The notes: generated by a model not told the origin, from the letters alone. Shown: positions 16,175 to 26,194, counted from the first letter of the stretch. The stretch is DNA of 64,000 nt from Emergencia sp. 1XD21-10 (GCF_009936045.1 NZ_QWEQ01000013.1:62001-126000), one strand, 5' to 3'. Translations and numbers: made by a program.

Positions 16175-16944
16175 GGTATCACGATTTTTAGTTCTATATA
16201 TGCACCCTTATCCTCTTCTGTCATCTTAGAATTCTCCTCCATATCGTGAATTTGTGCAAAAGCTTTTCGAATTGTGTTAGTATAAATTTTATAGCTGATA
16301 TAATTAATTTTTCTTCTGTTCCTATATTCTGCTTCATCTTTTGTCAGATAATCATCAATCAGTTTTTCTGTCTGCTTTACATTGAGATTGTGACTGATTA
16401 CCCTTTGAAGAATTTTTTCTCGAATTACTGAATCCTCTATTTTAAGCAGCGCTCTGGCGTGTCGTTCCGTCAGCTTTGCTTCAATCAGCTTTTGCTGTAT
16501 ATCAGGTGGAAGCGTAAGGATTCTCAATTTGTTAGAAATTGTAGACTGGCGCTTTCCAATCTTCTCAGAAAGTTCTCCTTGTGTCAGACCAAAATCCTCG
16601 ATCAGTTTTCTATAAGCATAAGCTTCTTCTATGTAGCTGAGATTCTCTCTTTGAACATTTTCTACTACCGCAATCAATGCTGTATCCTTATCGTCGAAGT
16701 CTTTAATTAGAGCTGGTATCTTCGTGAGCCCTGCAAGCTTTGCAGCACGAAGTCTTCTCTCCCCTGCAATAAGAAAAAAAGACCCACTTTTATCTTTTTT
16801 GACAATTATCGGCTGCAATACCCCATATTCAGCAATAGAATTTTTAAGATCGTTCAATTCCTCTTCCGCAAAATGCTTTCTCGGTTGCTCCGGATTGGCT
16901 CTGATAGAACCTATGGGCAGTTCTACACTTTTCCTTTGTAACAT
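16162..16944 (-). CDS. noc: Noc-like ParB-family nucleoid occlusion protein
   Basis: A second ParB-family protein of 260 residues, located between rsmG and parA where Noc lies in other Bacillota. It has the GERRLRAAKLAG CTP-binding motif, ENVQRENLSYIEEA, a helix-turn-helix (GLTQGELSEKIGKRQSTISNKLRIL) and a lysine-rich C-terminal region. Noc binds its own NBS sites near the membrane to keep division away from the nucleoid. The ATG at 16944 is used because AAGGGGG lies about 7 bases upstream. Noc versus a second ParB is decided by context, so the symbol is likely rather than certain. Confidence 0.85.
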   Translation of the reverse strand: MLQRKSVELPIGSIRANPEQPRKHFAEEELNDLKNSIAEYGVLQPIIVKKDKSGSFFLIAGERRLRAAKLAGLTKIPALIKDFDDKDTALIAVVENVQRENLSYIEEAYAYRKLIEDFGLTQGELSEKIGKRQSTISNKLRILTLPPDIQQKLIEAKLTERHARALLKIEDSVIREKILQRVISHNLNVKQTEKLIDDYLTKDEAEYRNRRKINYISYKIYTNTIRKAFAQIHDMEENSKMTEEDKGAYIELKIVIPKNQ

Positions 16945-17032
16945 ATAATCCCCCTTTCTTTTCCTAATAACAGCATACCATGTTTTCCAGGGAAATGTAG
17001 AAAAAATGCCCAACAAAAAAACCCATATTCTA

Positions 17033-17737
17033 TCACAATATGGGCTCTTTCACCGGAGTTCCTGCTTTTCTAGGATATTTCGCAGGAGTATCTTTAATCT
17101 TTTCAATTACGACTATATTATGTTCGTATCCTTCCAGCGGCGTTGATTCTATTCGTATAATTTTTCCGCCAAGTATTTTAATAGCTTTTTCCGCATTCTT
17201 CAGTTCCTCTTCTGCATCAGGTCCTTTATATGCAAGGAGATATCCACCCTTTCTGATAAAAGGAAGACAATATTCTGCAAGTACTGCCATATTAGCAACA
17301 GCTCTGGAAACACAAAGATCAAATCGCGCCCTGTAATTCTTATTTCTTGCTAGCTCTTCTGCTCTTCCATGAATCGTTTCAACATTATATATTCCCAGCT
17401 TGCCAGTCAAATCGTCGATTACTTTCAATCTTTTGTTCAGAGAATCCGCCAAAAGGAACCCCTTATCAGGACTAACGATAGAAAGGGGTACACCCGGAAA
17501 CCCTGCTCCTGTCCCTACATCTATGATGCTCTCACTGTTTTGGTATTCTGGAAAACCAACGCAAAGTATGGAATCGACCAAATGCTTTACTATAAATTCA
17601 TCTCTGTCTTTAATCGCAGTCAGATTAATCTTTTCGTTCCATTCCAAAATGCCTTCCATATAGCCGACAAATTTCTCTTCCATATCCTGTTCCCATGGAA
17701 TCTGCAATTGTTCAAATGCTTCAGTTAATGCTTTCAT
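17033..17737 (-). CDS. rsmG: 16S rRNA guanine-527 N7-methyltransferase
   Basis: RsmG (GidB) methylates G527 of 16S rRNA, a site tied to streptomycin sensitivity. The 234-residue protein shows NEKINLTAIKDRDEFIVKHLVDSI, the SAM-binding IIDVGTGAGFPGVPL loop and the CVSRAVANMAVLAEYCLPF segment. It starts one base after the mnmG stop, so the pair is coupled. Confidence 0.97.
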   Translation of the reverse strand: MKALTEAFEQLQIPWEQDMEEKFVGYMEGILEWNEKINLTAIKDRDEFIVKHLVDSILCVGFPEYQNSESIIDVGTGAGFPGVPLSIVSPDKGFLLADSLNKRLKVIDDLTGKLGIYNVETIHGRAEELARNKNYRARFDLCVSRAVANMAVLAEYCLPFIRKGGYLLAYKGPDAEEELKNAEKAIKILGGKIIRIESTPLEGYEHNIVVIEKIKDTPAKYPRKAGTPVKEPIL

Positions 17738-17738
17738 A

Positions 17739-19619
17739 TTATGCTTTCTTTCTTCTAATCTTTTCTAAATAAACTAAAATTACATTAATATCTGCCGGGG
17801 ATACACCGGAAATGCGAGATGCCTGCCCTACTGATCTAGGTTTCAGCTGGTTCAGCTTCTGCACTGCTTCCAGACGAAGTCCTTCAATGTCAGTATAGTC
17901 TAGTTTCTCATCAAGGGCCTTATTCTCAAGTTTTTTAAACTTTTCAATCTGCGCCATTTGCTTGGCAATATATCCTTCATATTTGATCTGCACTTCCAGC
18001 TGAGTCTTTGCATGAGAAGTCAGCACTCTTCGAGAAAAATCTATCACTGCCATATTTTCATAGGTTACTTCTGGCCGTTTCAGAAGTTCTGCCAAAGTTG
18101 CCTTATTCTGCAGCGGTGCGCTGCCTACACTTTCTAAAAAGGCATTCGCATCTTTCGGATAAATATAAGTCGTTTCCATTCTCTGACGTTCTTCTTCAAC
18201 GATTCTCTTCTTTTCGAGAAATTTGTCATATCTTTCTTTATCTGCCAATCCTAACCTGTAAGATTTTTCCGTTAAACGCAAATCTGCATTGTCTTGCCTC
18301 AAAACCAGCCTATATTCCGCTCTGCTGGTCATAATTCTGTAAGGTTCATTTGTACCTTTAGTCACGAGATCGTCGATGAGAACGCCAATATAAGCCTCAC
18401 TTCTGTCCAGAACAAGCGGTTCTTTTCCATTTATTTCCAAGGAAGCGTTGATTCCCGCCAACAATCCCTGTGCAGCTGCTTCCTCATAACCGGAACTTCC
18501 ATTAAACTGGCCAGCGCAAAATAAATTCTTAATCATTCTATTTTCTAAATTAGGCTTTAAATCAAGTGGGTCAATGCAATCATATTCAATTGCATAAGCA
18601 GGTCTTGTTATAATAATATTTTCAAGTCCTGGTATAGTATGATAAAATTTCTCTTGTACATCTTCAGGTAAACTGGAAGACATACCTTGGATATACATTT
18701 CTTCAGTATCCAGTCCCTCTGGCTCAATAAATGTCTGATGTCTCTCTTTATCTGCAAACCTGTTAATTTTATCTTCGATAGATGGACAATATCTAGGTCC
18801 TACACCTTCTATTTGTCCTCCAAATAAAGCAGATCGATGAAAGTTATTTCGAATTACAGTATGGGTTTCTTCATTGGTGTAAGTGAGCCAGCAAGAAACC
18901 TGTTCTTTTTCCAGTTCATCGTTCATAAAAGAAAAAGGTACAATTCTTTCATCGCCTTTCTGTTCTGTCATCTTTGTATAATCAAAGGTAGAAGCAAGCG
19001 CTCTTGCCGGTGTTCCGGTTTTGAATCTGCGCAGCTTCATGCCATGTTTTTTCAGATTATCTGCCAGCTCTATAGAAGGTGCGAGTCCATTTGGACCGCT
19101 TGCATAAGCGCTGTCTCCAATAAAAATTTTACCGCGCAAGAACGTGCCTGTAGCCAGCACCACTGCCTTCGCCTTATAATATGTATGCGTCATTGTAACT
19201 ACACCGCATACTTTTCCCTCTTCTATGATCAAATCCACAATTTCAGCCTGCTTTACATGCAGATTTTCCTGCTGTTCTATGGTTTTCTTCATTTCGGTAT
19301 GATATCTATGTTTATCAGCCTGCGCACGCAGCGAGTGCACCGCCGGTCCTTTTGCTGTATTTAACATTCTGCTTTGTATAAAGGTTTTATCAATATTTTT
19401 TCCCATTTCGCCGCCAAGAGCATCAATTTCTCGAACCAAGTGACCTTTACCAGTTCCTCCAATAGATGGATTGCAAGGCATCATGGCGATTGCTTCCAGA
19501 TTAATGGTAAACAGCATTGTGCGATTACCCATACGTGCAGAAGCCAGTGCAGCTTCACATCCTGCGTGACCTGCACCAACAACAATAATATCGTATTCAC
19601 CCATAAATACTTGTTCCAT
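17739..19619 (-). CDS. mnmG: tRNA uridine-5-carboxymethylaminomethyl modification enzyme MnmG
   Basis: MnmG (GidA) is the FAD-binding partner of MnmE in making the cmnm5 group at wobble U34 of tRNAs. The 626-residue protein has the FAD Rossmann motif [21 protein letters not shown], the [23 protein letters not shown] motif, KTGTPAR, and the C-terminal [15 protein letters not shown] region. The ATG at 19619 has AGGAG closely upstream; a second ATG five codons in has no site. It lies 12 bases after mnmE. Confidence 0.97.
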   Translation of the reverse strand: MEQVFMGEYDIIVVGAGHAGCEAALASARMGNRTMLFTINLEAIAMMPCNPSIGGTGKGHLVREIDALGGEMGKNIDKTFIQSRMLNTAKGPAVHSLRAQADKHRYHTEMKKTIEQQENLHVKQAEIVDLIIEEGKVCGVVTMTHTYYKAKAVVLATGTFLRGKIFIGDSAYASGPNGLAPSIELADNLKKHGMKLRRFKTGTPARALASTFDYTKMTEQKGDERIVPFSFMNDELEKEQVSCWLTYTNEETHTVIRNNFHRSALFGGQIEGVGPRYCPSIEDKINRFADKERHQTFIEPEGLDTEEMYIQGMSSSLPEDVQEKFYHTIPGLENIIITRPAYAIEYDCIDPLDLKPNLENRMIKNLFCAGQFNGSSGYEEAAAQGLLAGINASLEINGKEPLVLDRSEAYIGVLIDDLVTKGTNEPYRIMTSRAEYRLVLRQDNADLRLTEKSYRLGLADKERYDKFLEKKRIVEEERQRMETTYIYPKDANAFLESVGSAPLQNKATLAELLKRPEVTYENMAVIDFSRRVLTSHAKTQLEVQIKYEGYIAKQMAQIEKFKKLENKALDEKLDYTDIEGLRLEAVQKLNQLKPRSVGQASRISGVSPADINVILVYLEKIRRKKA

Positions 19620-19631
19620 ATTTCTCCTAAC

Positions 19632-21002
19632 TTACTTTCCTAAACAAAATCTTGAAAAAACTTCATTGATAATATCATCCTGAACTGTCTCGCCTATAAT
19701 CTCACCAAGAGATGCGTAGGCGCTGTTAATGTCAATTTCAATAAACTCTAAAGCCTCTCCCATCTGTGTCATATTAATAGCATCACCCAAAGATTTTTCA
19801 GCTTTAACCAAAATATCTTTATGTCTTACATTAGTTACGATGAGACTATTATTTTGACTCACCTTTCCATCATACACCATAGAAACAATTTTTTCTTCGA
19901 TGTCACCGATTCCCTCTTGCGTTTCCATAGAAGTTTTCATCACATAAGCATTTGGTAAAATGTCTCTAACTGCACTTTCATCAATTTTCGCAGGGAGATC
20001 AATTTTATTTAAAACTACAATTGTTTTCTTTTCATCAATTTGCTCCATAATTTCTCTGTCTTCCGCAGAAAAATCTTTACTGCAGTCTAAAATGAAAATA
20101 ACTAAATCGGCTTGATTGAAAGACTCCTTTGATTTTTCAATACCAATTTGCTCTATAATATCACTGGTTTCTCTGATGCCGGCGGTATCGGTCAGTCTTA
20201 CAGGGATTCCCTTTACACTGAGATACTCTTCAATGGTATCTCTGGTAGTTCCAGGAATTTCAGTTACAATAGCTCTGGACTCACGAAGAAGACTATTCAT
20301 CAGTGAAGATTTTCCAACGTTAGGTTTTCCTATAATTGCTACTGCAAGTCCATCCTTTATCATTCTTCCTGTTTCTGCGCTTGCCAGCAAACGATTCACT
20401 TCAGATTTTACTTCTATTAAATCCTTTTCTAACTTTTCATAAGTAATTTCTTCGATATCCTCATCAGGATAATCTATATTGACTGTGACATTTACTAAAA
20501 TATCTACCAGTTTTTTTCTAATCTCTTTAATGGTACCAGAAAATACGCCTTCCAGCTGATTCATTGCAACATCAAAGGTCTTATCGGTCTTTGCGCGAAT
20601 CACATCGATAACAGCCTCTGCCTGAGACAAATCCAGACGACCATTTAAAAATGCACGCTTGGTAAACTCTCCCGGCTCTGCCATTCTTGCACCACTTTGC
20701 AGTACCAGTTCCAAAGTCTTGCGCAGCGGCACCATGCCACCATGGCAGTTGATTTCTACCACATCCTCTGTAGTATAGGTCTTTGGACCTTTCATATAGA
20801 CACAAAGTACTTCATCTATGATACTATTTGTCTGTGGATTTAGTATATGTCCATAGGACATTTTTCTATTTTCTAAGGATTCAGGATGTGCAGGACGAAA
20901 TACACGTCTTAATATATTATAAGCATGTTCTCCACTGATTCTGATAATTCCAATACCGCCCTCTCCTGGTGCGGTTGCAATTGCAGCAATTGTATCTTCC
21001 AT
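19632..21002 (-). CDS. mnmE: tRNA modification GTPase MnmE
   Basis: MnmE (TrmE) is a GTPase that acts with MnmG on tRNA U34. The 456-residue protein has the N-terminal tetrahydrofolate-binding domain (TIAAIATAPGEGGIGIIRISG), a helical domain, an inserted G domain with GKPNVGKSSLMN, DTAG and NKID, and the C-terminal FCLGK motif with its catalytic Cys. Confidence 0.97.
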   Translation of the reverse strand: MEDTIAAIATAPGEGGIGIIRISGEHAYNILRRVFRPAHPESLENRKMSYGHILNPQTNSIIDEVLCVYMKGPKTYTTEDVVEINCHGGMVPLRKTLELVLQSGARMAEPGEFTKRAFLNGRLDLSQAEAVIDVIRAKTDKTFDVAMNQLEGVFSGTIKEIRKKLVDILVNVTVNIDYPDEDIEEITYEKLEKDLIEVKSEVNRLLASAETGRMIKDGLAVAIIGKPNVGKSSLMNSLLRESRAIVTEIPGTTRDTIEEYLSVKGIPVRLTDTAGIRETSDIIEQIGIEKSKESFNQADLVIFILDCSKDFSAEDREIMEQIDEKKTIVVLNKIDLPAKIDESAVRDILPNAYVMKTSMETQEGIGDIEEKIVSMVYDGKVSQNNSLIVTNVRHKDILVKAEKSLGDAINMTQMGEALEFIEIDINSAYASLGEIIGETVQDDIINEVFSRFCLGK

Positions 21003-21013
21003 TTATTTCTCCT

Positions 21014-21044
21014 TGAAAAAAGAAGCCCGCATCTGCTGCGGGCT
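21014..21044 (-). terminator. Intrinsic terminator after khpB
   Basis: AGCCCGC (21024-21030) pairs with GCGGGCT (21038-21044) and is followed on the minus strand by a T-rich run. It separates the rpmH-to-khpB group from mnmE, which must have its own promoter or rely on readthrough. Confidence 0.8.
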
Positions 21045-21049
21045 ATAAA

Positions 21050-21871
21050 TTATTTGAGCTCAATGATAACCCTTCTGTACGGATCTTGTCCCTCGCTTCT
21101 TGTTGTAACGCGGGAATTATGCTGAAGAGTTGCATGAATAACCTTACGTTCATAAGGATTCATCGGTTCAAGTCTTACACTTCTCTTAGTTTTTACTACT
21201 TTGTCGGCAAGTCTATTTGCTAATTTTTCGAGAGTCTTTTCTCTTTTAGCTCTGTAATTCTCTGCATCGACAACGACTCTAATGTAGTTTTCTGTATCTT
21301 TATTTACAACCAGACTTGTTAAATACTGAATTGCATCAAGGGTTTGTCCTCTTTTACCGATGATGGTACCAGAGTCTTTACCCTGAATATCAATAAATAC
21401 ATTTTCTTCATTTGCTCTTGCAGATATTTCAATTTCTAAACCCATCTGCTCTGTTACTTCATAAAGAAATTCCAGGGCGATATGATTTTCTACGGGAAAA
21501 AGTTCTCCTGCTTCTTTTTCTACAGAAGATTTTCTCTCAGGTCTTGCCTTTTTTTCAGTCTTCTCAGTTTTTGGCGCTTTTCTCGCCTCAGCCTTTGGTT
21601 TTTTGATTTCTTCAGAAGCCGGTTTCTTTACTTCAGAAACTACTTCTTTTACAGCAGGCTTTTCTTTTGGTTCTTCTACCGGTTTCTTCTTCTCAACTCT
21701 GACTAATGCCAGTTTAGAACCAATTCCAAAAAAACCTCTGGAAGGTTCTTCTAAAACCTTTACATCAACTTCGTCTATGGTCAATTTGAGTTCATCCAAT
21801 GCCAGCTTTACAGCTGTTTCCACATCGGTTCCCCATTTTTCCGAAAACTCCATATTAATTTTTTCCTCCAT
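21050..21871 (-). CDS. khpB: RNA-binding protein KhpB/Jag (EloR)
   Basis: The 273-residue protein has a Jag-N domain (about 4-55, with EPSRGFFGIGSKLALVRV), a long Lys/Glu/Pro-rich linker (about 60-125), a KH domain with DIQGKDSGTIIGKRGQTLDAIQYL, and an R3H domain ending NPYERKVIHATLQHN. KhpB with KhpA binds RNA and affects cell-wall synthesis and elongation in streptococci and other Bacillota. It follows yidC as in most members of the phylum. Confidence 0.95.
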   Translation of the reverse strand: MEEKINMEFSEKWGTDVETAVKLALDELKLTIDEVDVKVLEEPSRGFFGIGSKLALVRVEKKKPVEEPKEKPAVKEVVSEVKKPASEEIKKPKAEARKAPKTEKTEKKARPERKSSVEKEAGELFPVENHIALEFLYEVTEQMGLEIEISARANEENVFIDIQGKDSGTIIGKRGQTLDAIQYLTSLVVNKDTENYIRVVVDAENYRAKREKTLEKLANRLADKVVKTKRSVRLEPMNPYERKVIHATLQHNSRVTTRSEGQDPYRRVIIELK

Positions 21872-21879
21872 AGCTCTTA

Positions 21880-22584
21880 CTACTTCTTTTTCTTTTTGTT
21901 ATTTTTTTTATTTTCTTTCAGAGCCTTTCTAAGCATGTTAAAACGCAAATTAAAGAAAATCTGAATAAACTGACTCATAAACCAGTAAATTGCAAGCCCA
22001 GAAGGATAAGATCTTGCTAACCATACAATCATAATCGGGAAGAAGTACTTCATCATGTTAGTCATGAAGTTACCTCCAGCCATCTGATTAGGATTGGTCT
22101 GCTGATTCATCCAGAAAGAGAAGAAAGTAGCAATACCAGCCGCTATTGGCAAAATCCACAAATCAGGCTGACTTAGATCTTTAATCCACAAAAATGGTTC
22201 ATGTATTGCAAAATACATACTTTCATCCGAAATAAAAATCATAGGGTTTCTGAGCAGTGCAAAGAGTCCCATAATGATAATCATCTGCACAATCATAGGC
22301 AGACAACCGCTCATAGGGTTAAAACCTTCCTCTTTGTAAAGCTCTGCCATCTTTTCATTCAGAACTTCTTTTTGATTTGCATATCTCCTCTGAAGCTCCT
22401 GAATCTTTGGCTGCATTTCAGCCATACCCGCAGTCGAAAAAATCTGTTTCTTATACACTGGATAAAGGGCAATTTTCACGATTAAGGTAACAATAATCAA
22501 ACAAATGCCGTAATTTCCAATGATATTATACAGCTGCGTCAGAAGCCATCCCAAAGGAGTAGCTAATATGTTAAAGATAAACAT
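21880..22584 (-). CDS. yidC: Membrane protein insertase YidC/SpoIIIJ
   Basis: A 234-residue integral membrane insertase of the Oxa1/YidC family. It begins with a short amphipathic segment and lacks the lipoprotein signal peptide found in Bacillus SpoIIIJ. The core is intact: YGICLIIVTLIVKIALYP, KIQELQRRYANQKEVLNEKMAELYKEEGFNPMSGCLPMIVQM, and three further helices, with a lysine-rich C-terminal tail that can contact ribosomes. It sits between yidD and khpB. Confidence 0.95.
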   Translation of the reverse strand: MFIFNILATPLGWLLTQLYNIIGNYGICLIIVTLIVKIALYPVYKKQIFSTAGMAEMQPKIQELQRRYANQKEVLNEKMAELYKEEGFNPMSGCLPMIVQMIIIMGLFALLRNPMIFISDESMYFAIHEPFLWIKDLSQPDLWILPIAAGIATFFSFWMNQQTNPNQMAGGNFMTNMMKYFFPIMIVWLARSYPSGLAIYWFMSQFIQIFFNLRFNMLRKALKENKKNNKKKKK

Positions 22585-22597
22585 TAAATTTCCTCCG

Positions 22598-22828
22598 TTA
22601 TTTTAAAGGGTCATAGCCGCCGGGATTTCCCGGATGACACTTTAAAATTCGTTTTATTCCTAAGTAACTACCTTTGATTGCCCCGTATTTTTGCAGAGCC
22701 TGTATAAAATAGGTGGAGCAAGTAGGATAAAACCTACAGGTAGGCGGAAACAAGGGCGAAATACATTTCTGATATACCCGAATCAGGAAAATCATGATTC
22801 CTTTAAAAAATCTGCTGATATATTTCAT
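22598..22828 (-). CDS. yidD: Membrane protein insertion efficiency factor YidD
   Basis: YidD helps YidC-dependent membrane insertion. The 76-residue protein shows the whole family signature: [31 protein letters not shown], followed by [26 protein letters not shown]. The ATG at 22828 overlaps the rnpA stop as ATGA; a longer frame would run into rnpA without a ribosome site. Confidence 0.96.
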   Translation of the reverse strand: MKYISRFFKGIMIFLIRVYQKCISPLFPPTCRFYPTCSTYFIQALQKYGAIKGSYLGIKRILKCHPGNPGGYDPLK

Positions 22829-23166
22829 GCTTTTTTCGTTACCCCGGTTCTTTTCAGTGCTGATTCTAAAGACTTCTTCACATCTTGGCACTTAGCGTTG
22901 ACAATAGTATTTCTAGCAATAAAAATCAAATCATAGCCTTCCGGAATTCTAAAATCTGTCAGTCTAAAACTTTCTTTCATTAAACGTCTGGCTCTATTTC
23001 TTTTGACACTATTGCCAACTTTCTTGCTAGCTAAAAAAGCTTTTCTGGTGTAGGGAAGGTTATTTTTTCTGTAAAAAACGACCACATATCTGTCCCCTAC
23101 AGATTTACCTCTATTATAAATAGACGTAAAGTCACTTTTTCTTCTTAAAACATTTTTTTTAAGCAT
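22825..23166 (-). CDS. rnpA: Ribonuclease P protein component
   Basis: RnpA is the protein cofactor of RNase P, which removes 5' leaders from tRNA precursors. The 113-residue product has [17 protein letters not shown] and the basic RNR-type signature [19 protein letters not shown]. It follows rpmH by 7 bases and precedes yidD with a 4-base overlap. Confidence 0.97.
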   Translation of the reverse strand: MLKKNVLRRKSDFTSIYNRGKSVGDRYVVVFYRKNNLPYTRKAFLASKKVGNSVKRNRARRLMKESFRLTDFRIPEGYDLIFIARNTIVNAKCQDVKKSLESALKRTGVTKKA

Positions 23167-23173
23167 TTCAAAA

Positions 23174-23308
23174 TTAAGCAGTTAATTTTTTTCTGCCTTT
23201 TGCTCTTCTTCTCTTAAGAACGTTTCTGCCATTCTTGGTGCTCATTCTTTTTCTGAAGCCGTGCTCTTTCATTCTCTGTCTTTTTTTAGGCTGATAAGTC
23301 TGTTTCAT
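23174..23308 (-). CDS. rpmH: 50S ribosomal protein L34
   Basis: A 44-codon gene reading [18 protein letters not shown], then [20 protein letters not shown], then RKKLTA, which is the complete conserved L34 sequence. An AGGAGG-type site precedes the ATG. It is the first gene of the leftward origin-proximal operon and is divergent from dnaA, the usual arrangement at a bacterial oriC. Confidence 0.98.
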   Translation of the reverse strand: MKQTYQPKKRQRMKEHGFRKRMSTKNGRNVLKRRRAKGRKKLTA

Positions 23309-23379
23309 TGGTTTTACCTCCTTATAAATTGTAAACTCATACGCAATCTAAATTCCAATATGCGCACATATGCCCTACT

Positions 23380-23408
23380 ATTATACTTACAAAGGCTTGG
23401 CTTGTCAA
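23380..23408 (-). promoter_or_regulatory. Sigma-A promoter of the rpmH operon
   Basis: On the minus strand TTGACA (23408-23403) and TATAAT (23385-23380) are separated by exactly 17 bases, a full consensus match, 72 bases before the rpmH start. Confidence 0.85.
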
Positions 23409-23423
23409 TGATTTTGTCTTTTT

Positions 23424-23452
23424 TTGTTCTTAAATTGCCATGCTGCTATATA
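23424..23452 (+). promoter_or_regulatory. Putative dnaA promoter
   Basis: TTGTTC (23424-23429) and TATATA (23447-23452) are spaced by 17 bases and face dnaA. DnaA boxes lie just downstream, which would allow autorepression. Confidence 0.55.
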
Positions 23453-23473
23453 AAAACAGGTATGTGCGTAAAA

Positions 23474-23548
23474 TTATCCACAAGATATGGATAACTATAT
23501 GGAAATTTTATTTTTCAACCTTTTAAATTTGTACTTGTATATGGATAA
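23474..23548. promoter_or_regulatory. DnaA-box cluster upstream of dnaA
   Basis: A consensus box TTATCCACA lies at 23474-23482 on the plus strand. TTATCCATA variants, one mismatch from consensus, are on the minus strand at 23486-23494 and 23540-23548. This is the position of the first half of the bipartite origin in Bacillota. Confidence 0.8.
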
Positions 23549-23593
23549 CTTATTAGGTACAATAAAACTACACCATGAAATTGAGGGCAGAAA

Positions 23594-24931
23594 ATGAAAA
23601 GTATATGGAATCAAGTTTTAAATATCATTGAAGAAAATACAACATCAATCAGCTATAATACCTGGTTTAAACCACTTAAAATCAACAACATTGACAAAAA
23701 TGTAAAAATCGTCTATTTAGAAACCGATGAAGATTTCATTATCAAAGTTTTAAAAGACCGTTATTTACAGCTGATTGAGTCCAGTTTCAAAACTGTAACC
23801 GGAGAAGAATACCGCGTTGTAATCAAAAATAGCAGCGACTATGAATCCAGTAAGGAGGAGGCTCCGCAGCAGCCAGTTTTAATGGATCCAAAGCTGCGCA
23901 AGCAGAAAATTTTTAATCCAAGATACACCTTTGATAATTTTGTTGTAGGCGGCAGCAATAAGTATGCCCATGCAGCAGCCCTTGCCGTTGCCGAATCTCC
24001 ATCGGAAGCATATAACCCGCTGTTCATCTATGGCGGTTCCGGACTTGGAAAAACGCATCTGATGAATGCTATTGGTATTTATCTTCTGGAAAACAACGAG
24101 AATCTCAACGTTCTCTACGTATCTTCCGAGATGTTTACCAATGAGTTTATCAAGGCGCTGGGAGAAAACAAAACCAGAGAATTTAAAAACAAATACAGAA
24201 AAGTCGATGTTCTTCTCATCGATGATATTCAGTTCCTGGAGGGAAAAGATACCATGCAGGAAGAATTCTTCCATACCTTTAATTCTCTGTATGATCTAAA
24301 TAAGCAGATTGTCATTTCCAGTGACCGGGCGCCGAATAAACTGGACAAACTGGAAGAACGACTGAGATCCAGATTTATGTGGAACCTGATTGCTGATTTA
24401 CAGCCGGCTGACTATGAAACCAGAGTTGCAATTTTAATGAAAAAAGCAGAAAATGCCAACATTGAAATGGACGACGAATTATACGAAGTCATTTGTCTCA
24501 TCGCTGAAAAAATCAAAGATAACATCAGAGAACTGGAAGGTGCCTTTAATAGAATCGTTAGTTTTTCCACCCTTATGGAAGAAAAAATCGATAAAACCTT
24601 TGCAAAAAGAATTCTCAAGGACATCATTCAAAACAACGGAACCAGTCCTACTCCTGAGAAAATCAAAACAATTGTCAGCAGATACTTTAAAATCAAGGTT
24701 TCTGATATGGAGAGCTCTAAGAGAACCAGCAATATTGCATTTCCAAGACAGATTGCCATGTATCTCTGTAGAGAATTAACCGATTATTCCCTTCCTAAGA
24801 TTGGAAATCTCTTTGGCGGCAGACACTACACTACAGTTATGCATGCCTGTGACAAAATTCAGGATGAAATAAAAAGCAATGAATCAGTCAAAGAAATTAT
24901 AGAAAACCTAAAAAAGGATATTTCTGAATAA
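23594..24931 (+). CDS. dnaA: Chromosomal replication initiator protein DnaA
   Basis: DnaA binds oriC boxes and melts the origin. The 445-residue protein has domain I (WNQVLNIIEENTTSISYNTWFKPL), a short linker, the AAA+ domain III with Walker A GGSGLGKTHLMNAIG and Walker B VDVLLIDDIQFL, and the domain IV helix-turn-helix with the signature GGRHYTTVMHACDKI. GAGGG lies just before the ATG. Confidence 0.98.
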   Translation: MKSIWNQVLNIIEENTTSISYNTWFKPLKINNIDKNVKIVYLETDEDFIIKVLKDRYLQLIESSFKTVTGEEYRVVIKNSSDYESSKEEAPQQPVLMDPKLRKQKIFNPRYTFDNFVVGGSNKYAHAAALAVAESPSEAYNPLFIYGGSGLGKTHLMNAIGIYLLENNENLNVLYVSSEMFTNEFIKALGENKTREFKNKYRKVDVLLIDDIQFLEGKDTMQEEFFHTFNSLYDLNKQIVISSDRAPNKLDKLEERLRSRFMWNLIADLQPADYETRVAILMKKAENANIEMDDELYEVICLIAEKIKDNIRELEGAFNRIVSFSTLMEEKIDKTFAKRILKDIIQNNGTSPTPEKIKTIVSRYFKIKVSDMESSKRTSNIAFPRQIAMYLCRELTDYSLPKIGNLFGGRHYTTVMHACDKIQDEIKSNESVKEIIENLKKDISE

Positions 24932-24941
24932 CTTTTACAGC

Positions 24942-25043
24942 TTATCCACAAATTTTTAACTTTAAATTTTTAAGATATTGCAAGGGGCAGAAAAGTTATC
25001 CACAGAATCCACAGCCCCTACTACTATTACTACTAAATTAATA
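24942..25043. other. oriC unwinding region: DnaA boxes, GC-rich block and DnaA-trios
   Basis: Between dnaA and dnaN are two perfect DnaA boxes, TTATCCACA at 24942-24950 and 24996-25004, followed by an AATCCACAG near-box and a GCCCC block. Then come five consecutive 3-base units CTA-CTA-TTA-CTA-CTA (25018-25032), which are 3'-GAT/AAT-5' DnaA-trios on the other strand, and an AT-rich tract. This is the order of the Bacillus basal origin unwinding system. Confidence 0.9.
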
Positions 25044-25076
25044 TAAGAAAAAGATGGCATTTCGGAGGTTTTAAGT

Positions 25077-26192
25077 ATGAAATTCACATGCAACCAATCA
25101 GTTCTCACCAAAGCATTAAATATCGTGTCCAAAGCGGTCACATCGAGAACCACTATTCCAATTTTAAAAGGTATCCTTTTAGAAGTATCTGATAACGGCA
25201 CATTAAAAATGTCAGCCTCAGATTTAGATATTACGATAGAAGAAACAATTGAAGTTGAAAACACCGAAAGCGGTTCCATTGTAGTACAGTCAAAACTTTT
25301 TGGCGATATTATCAGAAAGCTTCCTAATGCCGATGTCAGTGTGGAACAGGAAGAAGGAAATGTAATCATCAAATGCATGAATTCTCAGTTCAGTATCATA
25401 GGTCTTTCTCCTGATGAATTTCCAAATATAAAAGATATAGAAGAAAATCAAGACAATATCGTATTCAATAAAACAATTTTAAAAGAGATGATTAGAAAAA
25501 CATCTTTTGCTGCCAGCATTGATGAATCAAAAGGTGTTATTACAGGTATTCTTATTGAGCTTTTAGCAGATGGTATAAACATGGTTGCAATCGATGGCTA
25601 CAGAATGGCAATCACCAGAGAAGCTATGATTAATAAAGAAGAAAAGAACGTCATTATTTCTGCAAAAATTATGAACGAAATCAGTAAGATTTTAAGTGAT
25701 GCATCAGAAGAAGATGAAAATGTAAAACTTTTCATGAGTGATAAAAAAGCTATCTTTATGATTGGCAGCGTAAAGGTTGTCCTCAGACTTCTTGACGGTG
25801 AGTTCATCAAATACAAGGATGTGCTTCCAAAAGACAATAAAATAAAAGTGAAAGTCAACAAAGGAGATTTGATGGAAAGTATAGAAAGAGCTTCCTTGCT
25901 TTCTAAAGAAGGAAAGAACAATCTCATTAAAATGTCCATCAAAGATACCATCGTTACCATCACTTCTAAGTCTGAAGAGGGAAATGTAAAAGAAGAAGTT
26001 ATCATTTCTAAAGAAGGAGAAGATTTGGATATCGGATTCAATGCAAAATATGTCCTCGACGTGATGAAATCTATCGATGATGAAGAAGTATATATGTACT
26101 TCAACACACCAATTACCCCTTGCCTTGTAGAGCCAATTGAAGGGGAAGCATTTGAATACTTGATTCTTCCTGTTAGAATCACCAACAATTAA
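25077..26192 (+). CDS. dnaN: DNA polymerase III beta subunit (sliding clamp)
   Basis: The 371-residue protein is the processivity clamp, built of three similar domains. It starts MKFTCNQSVLTKALNIVSKAV with TIPILKGILLEV, contains DGYRMAITRE in the middle domain and ends with FNAKYVLDVMKSIDDEEVYMYFNTPITPCLVEP and the C-terminal LILPVRI strand. A GGAGG site precedes the ATG. Confidence 0.98.
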   Translation: MKFTCNQSVLTKALNIVSKAVTSRTTIPILKGILLEVSDNGTLKMSASDLDITIEETIEVENTESGSIVVQSKLFGDIIRKLPNADVSVEQEEGNVIIKCMNSQFSIIGLSPDEFPNIKDIEENQDNIVFNKTILKEMIRKTSFAASIDESKGVITGILIELLADGINMVAIDGYRMAITREAMINKEEKNVIISAKIMNEISKILSDASEEDENVKLFMSDKKAIFMIGSVKVVLRLLDGEFIKYKDVLPKDNKIKVKVNKGDLMESIERASLLSKEGKNNLIKMSIKDTIVTITSKSEEGNVKEEVIISKEGEDLDIGFNAKYVLDVMKSIDDEEVYMYFNTPITPCLVEPIEGEAFEYLILPVRITNN

Positions 26193-26194
26193 TT

